DNA of 64,000 nucleotides, taken from Micropterus salmoides (taxonomy: Eukaryota; Chordata; Actinopteri; Centrarchiformes; Centrarchidae). The DNA is taken from positions 22,328,750-22,392,749 of the forward strand of contig NW_024041373.1 in assembly GCF_014851395.1 (NCBI RefSeq), read 5' to 3'. How positions within the stretch are numbered: the stretch's first letter is position 1; every line of letters begins with the position of its first letter. A program made the translations under genes and the position numbers. The notes under the pieces were generated by a model. That model was not told where the DNA came from, searched no databases, and saw only the letters and a program-made list of their open reading frames with translations. This document shows positions 30,001 through 36,000 of this stretch, in pieces.

Positions 30001-33000
30001 TCCGGCTTAAAGTCAAAGGTCAGGATGCTGGATTTATTTGTGAGAGGAAAAAACAGGCAAATTCAGAATCTGACATTTTATTTATACACATTTTAGGTAT
30101 AAGGATGGCTCTGCAGATATATTTTGGTATTTATTTTGCCCCTAGTAATTGAAACCATATTTAGCAGGCTAGTGAAGATTCATTTGAAAGTGGTAAAAAT
30201 CCTGTCAGATCAGATTGGAAAAAGCAGCTGTAGCATCACTCTTTGTCTCAACAGATAATGTCTCCTGTGAGGATGTTGCCGGCTCCTTGGATGACCCCAA
30301 GAGTCAAGGTAAGACTTGCCAGTGACGTGTAAAATGAGAAAAGACAAAGCATGGGTAATTGCAGCAGCCTCTCTGCACCAGCACAGGAATCTGAAGCCCT
30401 TTCAAACAAGGAAAAGGAAAAGACTGAGTAGCCCCAAAAAAGCAGGTCATGTCCTTAGGAGTCCCACTGGTAATCTTTGGGCTGCCTTCCTGCACTTCGA
30501 TTAAACCTGATCTACAGTTGGAGAAGCAATTTTAGTGGAGAGCAAAAGAGAGAGAGAGATCAGCCTCCACTGAAAGTAGGATTGACTCTAATTCTGGCTT
30601 TAGGACGTTATCCAGGGCAGTTAATCTGCGACCAGCCAACTATTCATCAGTTCTGTGCCGTTTTAATGTAGATGACCCAGTTGTTAAACAGCCACCAGAC
30701 TACTGACACATAGCACTTGAGCGAGGTCTATACATTGCCATTAGATTTGTTTGTTGATAAACTTTTTTTATTACTTTAAGTGCATTTTGTACCTTCATGC
30801 TTCATTTTCCCTGCCTGGTGCTTCAGACCTGTTCCTTTTTTGGGGGTTTTCATTGGCAAAAGATGTGGATAGTACCTGGTATTTTGAGTGAGCTGAGCTG
30901 ATACTAAAAGACTGCTGGAAACCACTGATTGGTCAGAAAGAATACTCACTGTAATCGCCACTTGCGCAGCAAAGGACATCCTGCTGAAACCTGCCATATT
31001 TAAGTAGCCAAGCTGCCATCAATAGCGACCACAATTTTGTTATTCACTGTACCCAGATTTTTTTTTAAATGGCAGACCACAAAATCAACGATCAACTGAC
31101 AAAGTGCAGACATTCCTCTGTTTTAGTTGCCGGTAAAAGGATTGAGTGTGTGGTGTTGAAAATGTCACTGCGGTTTCATGTGGTCTCGCTATAATGACTT
31201 AAAGCAAGTAAAGCCAAGCCACACCGTGCAGTGAAAATGAGGAAATGAGTCTACCAGCAGTTATTCTTAAACTAATGCTGAATGTTCATACACCAGACTC
31301 ACTGCTACTTGGCATCAAAATACTGTATGTGACCTATAGTCCAAACACATTATTCAAGTGTTCCCCAGGACATTGGCGTGGCATTAGTGCCCAACCTGGA
31401 TTCTACTTAGCTGATGAATTCCCAGAATGCACTCATAAAATCCAATACATTATTGTGAGACCCATTTCCCAGTACATCTTGTAATGGCTGGAAGAAACAT
31501 CCACTCTCATTCACACACCGGACGTTACTTATAATGTATCAGCCAGTAGGTAATCTTCCAAAGATGTTATTGATTTTTTTCAAGCTACTGTTATGGCTGC
31601 CGTGATATTTCCTCAATTTTGTTACATGTTATCTGTGTTTTGAACCATTAAGCGACATTAAACTTTGCTTGCTTTGCTCTGTGGGCTGCAGTAATGAGTA
31701 TTCATGTCATAACCACTGTTGAGTGTTGAGGTGTGTGTGTGTGTGTGTTTTATCAGGCCTGAAGGTGTATAACAGCGCTCTGGCTCTGTGCCCTTCTCCT
31801 GCTGAGCTGAGCATTACGTGCAGAGTTCCTTGTAGCATCTGTAGTAAGTGGCTACTACTCTGCACTAAATCCCACTCTGGGCTGGTTTTCTAGACATAAG
31901 AACTTTGACAAAGATCAGTAATGTAATTGTTCATTTTAAATCCTAATTTGGTGTTATCCATGTCCTGAAAACCAGTTTGAAATAATTTCACGGTCCCTGG
32001 TTTCCAGCTGAGACTGTCGCTACAAACACAGTCAAGAGCAAGGTCACACTTTCACCACCCCTTTCTTTCTTCTAAGTTCCTCCTCCTTGGTTTCACACAG
32101 CACAAGCCTCCCAATCCTTCGTTTTATTAATAGTTGACTTACTTTCTCACTCTTATCGTCTATCCTCTGTTACACAGTATTGTCTCTATCAGTTGCCCTT
32201 TATCTCTAGGTTGGGCTGCTCCTGGGATTTAGGCGTCGCTGTCCTCTCAGTCAGTAGTTTCTTTGTCTATTGACTGGACATATTGTGGCTGCAGCCTGGC
32301 ACTGTGCCACCCTTCCTGTCCCTCTGCCTGGCATGTGCCATCTGCTGCCCCAGCAGGAGACACTCTGTCAACTGTCAGCGTGCACCTACGTGTTACTCTT
32401 TGTGCATATCTGTGTGGATATGTGTTCAGTGTGTGTGTGTATATTTTCTAATTGTGTATGTGTGTGCGTATGTCTTCCTTCTTGTCCCTTACCCAGCCTC
32501 CAGACCCTCCAGTCTCCATAGCAACAGGACTACCAGTAGTAATAGTAACAATAACTCCCACCTCGCTTCTCCTCTGGAGGGCAAAGGTATGCTCCTCCTT
32601 CCCATACCCCCTCTTTTTTTTCTCCTCCTCCCCTCAACTAATGACTCTCAACCTTCCTCCCTTTGCTGCCTTTGTTTTTCTTTCATGCCTTTACTCAAAC
32701 CTACTTCAATGTGAAAATTGGATCAAGTTGGTATGAGTTAAAAGTTAAGGGTTGCTTTTTTTTCTCTTGTTCAAAATCAGTATATCAGGATGATCAGTTT
32801 CTTAGTTTTAATGGCTCAGGTGAAAATATTAATTTAGCAAATCCAAATAGGTGACAGGTGCACTTTTACCATGGCACAAAAATTACATGTCATTACCTTA
32901 TCATTAAATTTAATGTTCAATGTAGGTAGAGTAGGAGCACTATTCTCCTACCCTACCTACATTTTCATATATTGTTATTGTTTATGAATACTAAGGCAGT

Positions 33001-36000
33001 TCCTAGTGGTGAATGATATAGATCATAGATTACTTTCCCCATGTCCTAATCACTGCCTCCCCCTCCCACAGGCACAATGAACGGCAGCCTCAGCAGGCCT
33101 CACAGCGAGAGCAGTGGAGAGTTCAGCCTGAGCTTGGACCAGGAAGTGTGGTCCAGCAGTGGCAGCAGCCCAGTCCAGCAGCCCACATCCTCCCGCTCGT
33201 CCCACCAGAGCCCCCTGCAGCTGCGCAGGTCCCTCGACCCATCCACCGCCGCAGGCAGCTCTGCACAGACCCAGATCAGGAAGACAGGATCCCCAGCCAC
33301 TGAGGTGCTTTCCCTGCAGCAGTTCCTGGACGAGGGTATTGATCCTGCTGAGGTGAGGCCTCTAACTCAGTTAGAACTGATGTCTTATGTTGCCTTTATG
33401 CTTTTGATCGATTAAAACCTGCAGATGATGTCAATCAAGCTTGTTTGGCTGTGTCAATACGATATATATTTAAGTTTTCAGATGCTGGATTGCAATTGTA
33501 TGAGGGGATCAGTTTAGAGCTGGAGCTACCAAGGACTTTTATTAACAATTTATCATTTATCATTAGTGGAAATTTATCTGTTAATGTGATTTAAAAAATG
33601 AAGTATTCACATTGTAATTTTCAGAGACCTCTGGGGTGACGTCTTCAAAAAGTCTGACCAAAGCCCACAAGATTTTTTGGTTTATTGTCTCATATGACAT
33701 AGAAAAGCAGTAAATCTTCAATTTGGAGAAGCTGGAAACAGAGAATGTTTGACATTTCGTTTACAGCTAATCAAAATAGTATGCTGATTAACTTTCTGTC
33801 AACTAATCGAATGATCATTTCCACTCTTAATACATTTTTTTCTGATTTCCAAGACTCTAGGGGACATTAAAAGTCATCAGCATATAAAACCTAGATATGA
33901 AAGGATTGTATGATGTTAATAATGGTACTTGATACCGTTTGTTTGCCCTTTCTGCAGTCTGGCAGCCAGGAGAACCTCACTGTAGACTCTCCTCGCCTGT
34001 CCACTTCTAATGAGCATGTGCAGAAAGAACGCACTTCCACAAAGGGCCGGGGCATATTACGCTCATCCAGTGGGAAAACAGCGGCGGTCAGCTCAGATCG
34101 CCCGCCGAGATCCGCTGGACAACCGGGTCGCCCAACCCTTCGTAAGGCGGAGAGCACCCGTGTAAAAGGCTCCGTCCCGATCCGCTCCAGCCTGTCCTCG
34201 CAGGGCAAAGCCACATCTGTCTCCGAACGCCTGGACTCCGCTTCCTCCACGCTGCCCCGGGCCAGCAGCGTCATCTCCACCGCCGAGGGCACCACGCGGC
34301 GCACCAGCATCCACGACCTGCTCTCCAAAGACAACCGGCAGCCCGTGTCCGTCGACCCTTCTCCTGCTGTCGCTCCCACCAAGGCTGCAGTACGCTCCCA
34401 GCCTACACCCAGTGAGTACCACCCCAACAGCACCAACCTAAAAGGACACCTTACTACCACCCCCCTGCCCAAGTCACTCAGCTTACCTTGCCATAGCTCG
34501 GAGGATCCCGACCTCTCCACCCTCGAGTCTTTCCTCGGCCCTTCCTTTACTGTAGAGTCGGTGTTCATGGACTCCATCTTTAGTGAGTCGGCGGGCAAAA
34601 ATCTCCCCTTCTTGTCTCTAAACCCCACCCTAGTCAGCAACATCAGTGGGCCTCCTGTTACAAACAAAACACACCCTCCTCCTATCCTGAATAACATTTC
34701 CACCCAAAACCAGGCCCCTCACAGCAAAGCAAATGGCCAGATGAGATCCAGCCCAGCCAGTCTGAAAGAGCACAACGAGGGCATTGATCCCGATCGTGTG
34801 CATAATTCAGAGCAGTCACTGAGCCCAGAGGACAACCAGTCCCTGTGGTATGAGTACGGGTGTGTGTGAATGACAGGGAGGTTCTGGCTTTTTTTTTTTT
34901 TAACCAGACTTGACTTAAAGAGGGGAAGGATAAACGACAAATCCTCCTCGCCTGCATGTATTTATTAGAGCATTATCCCTATCTCTGTGTGGTGATTCCC
35001 CCCCCCCCCTTTGTTTCTGTTTGCCATGTTGCTGATCGGGGAATTGCTTTTTTCTTTTTGTTTTCTGCCTTGTTATCTTCTCTGATGTGGGAATCTGATG
35101 AATGTTCTTCCGTCCAACTGCCTTTGTTATTATTTTCCTATTCAAATCCATTTCACTGGCTAACACGATACTATTATCTGCAGTTAGGGGTTTATGTCTC
35201 ACATTTAAGCCTTAGTATTTCTGTTTATAGCTTAAATCTTAAATTAGCCGTGAATAGAAACATTGAATAATCTGTCACCAGGAACATTTTAATGTCATAA
35301 ATAGCTGTTTCTGATAGAGAGCAAAGCATTGTGGGACAGCCCTCGTAGGAGCAATTTTCAGTAGAAATCCAAATTAAAAATTTTCACTGTGTCAGATAAT
35401 AGATTCACTTTCCACTTTACGTTTATTATGATGTCTGGATGTATGGGGGATTGTCTTTTTCACTGCTTTTGAACTCTGCTGCATCATCCACTAAATTGCA
35501 CGGCTTTGTTCTGTCTGACCTGAAACGCTCATTTTGATTGTTGTGATCAAAATGGTCATCATGTTTATCTTTTTTTTTTCTTTCTTTCTTTTTTTTTTTT
35601 TGTATTGCCAGTGTGTACTGTTTGTTTTTGTTTATTTGACACCTTTTCTGTATTTTCTTTTATATATCTGTGTATATTGTCTTGGGCATTTGCTCCGGTG
35701 GGTCGTCACTGACCTCTTGGGCTGGTGACAAAATGACGACGCTTCGTTCCCAAATGATCTGAGGGAAGGTAAAGCTGGTTAAGTGAAAGTTGACAATGAA
35801 GGTAGTGGGGTATGTTTTCGTTGATAGTTGGTGAAACAGGGAGTCAATATAGTAAGTTGAGAATAGTTTTCAGTGATCGGATTGTTTTGTGAATGAAGCT
35901 AACATCATTTCCTTTGGTATCTGGAAACTTATTTACTCATCCTGATTCCTGATGACCACAACTGCACCACAACTTGAGAATGGTTAATATTTGGTTTATG

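Noticed and set aside
29784..30152. Exon 29782 read through its donor to a stop at 30150-30152 as an alternative C-terminus
   Set aside because: The frame is open (..SDILFIHILGIRMALQIYF) and preserved in the duplicate, but no poly(A) signal or homology supports it; the downstream exons are clearly used.
33891..34703. 270-codon open frame on the - strand
   Set aside because: It is antisense to the ccdc88a C-terminal exon; its openness follows from the Ser/Arg/Pro codon bias of the real gene.
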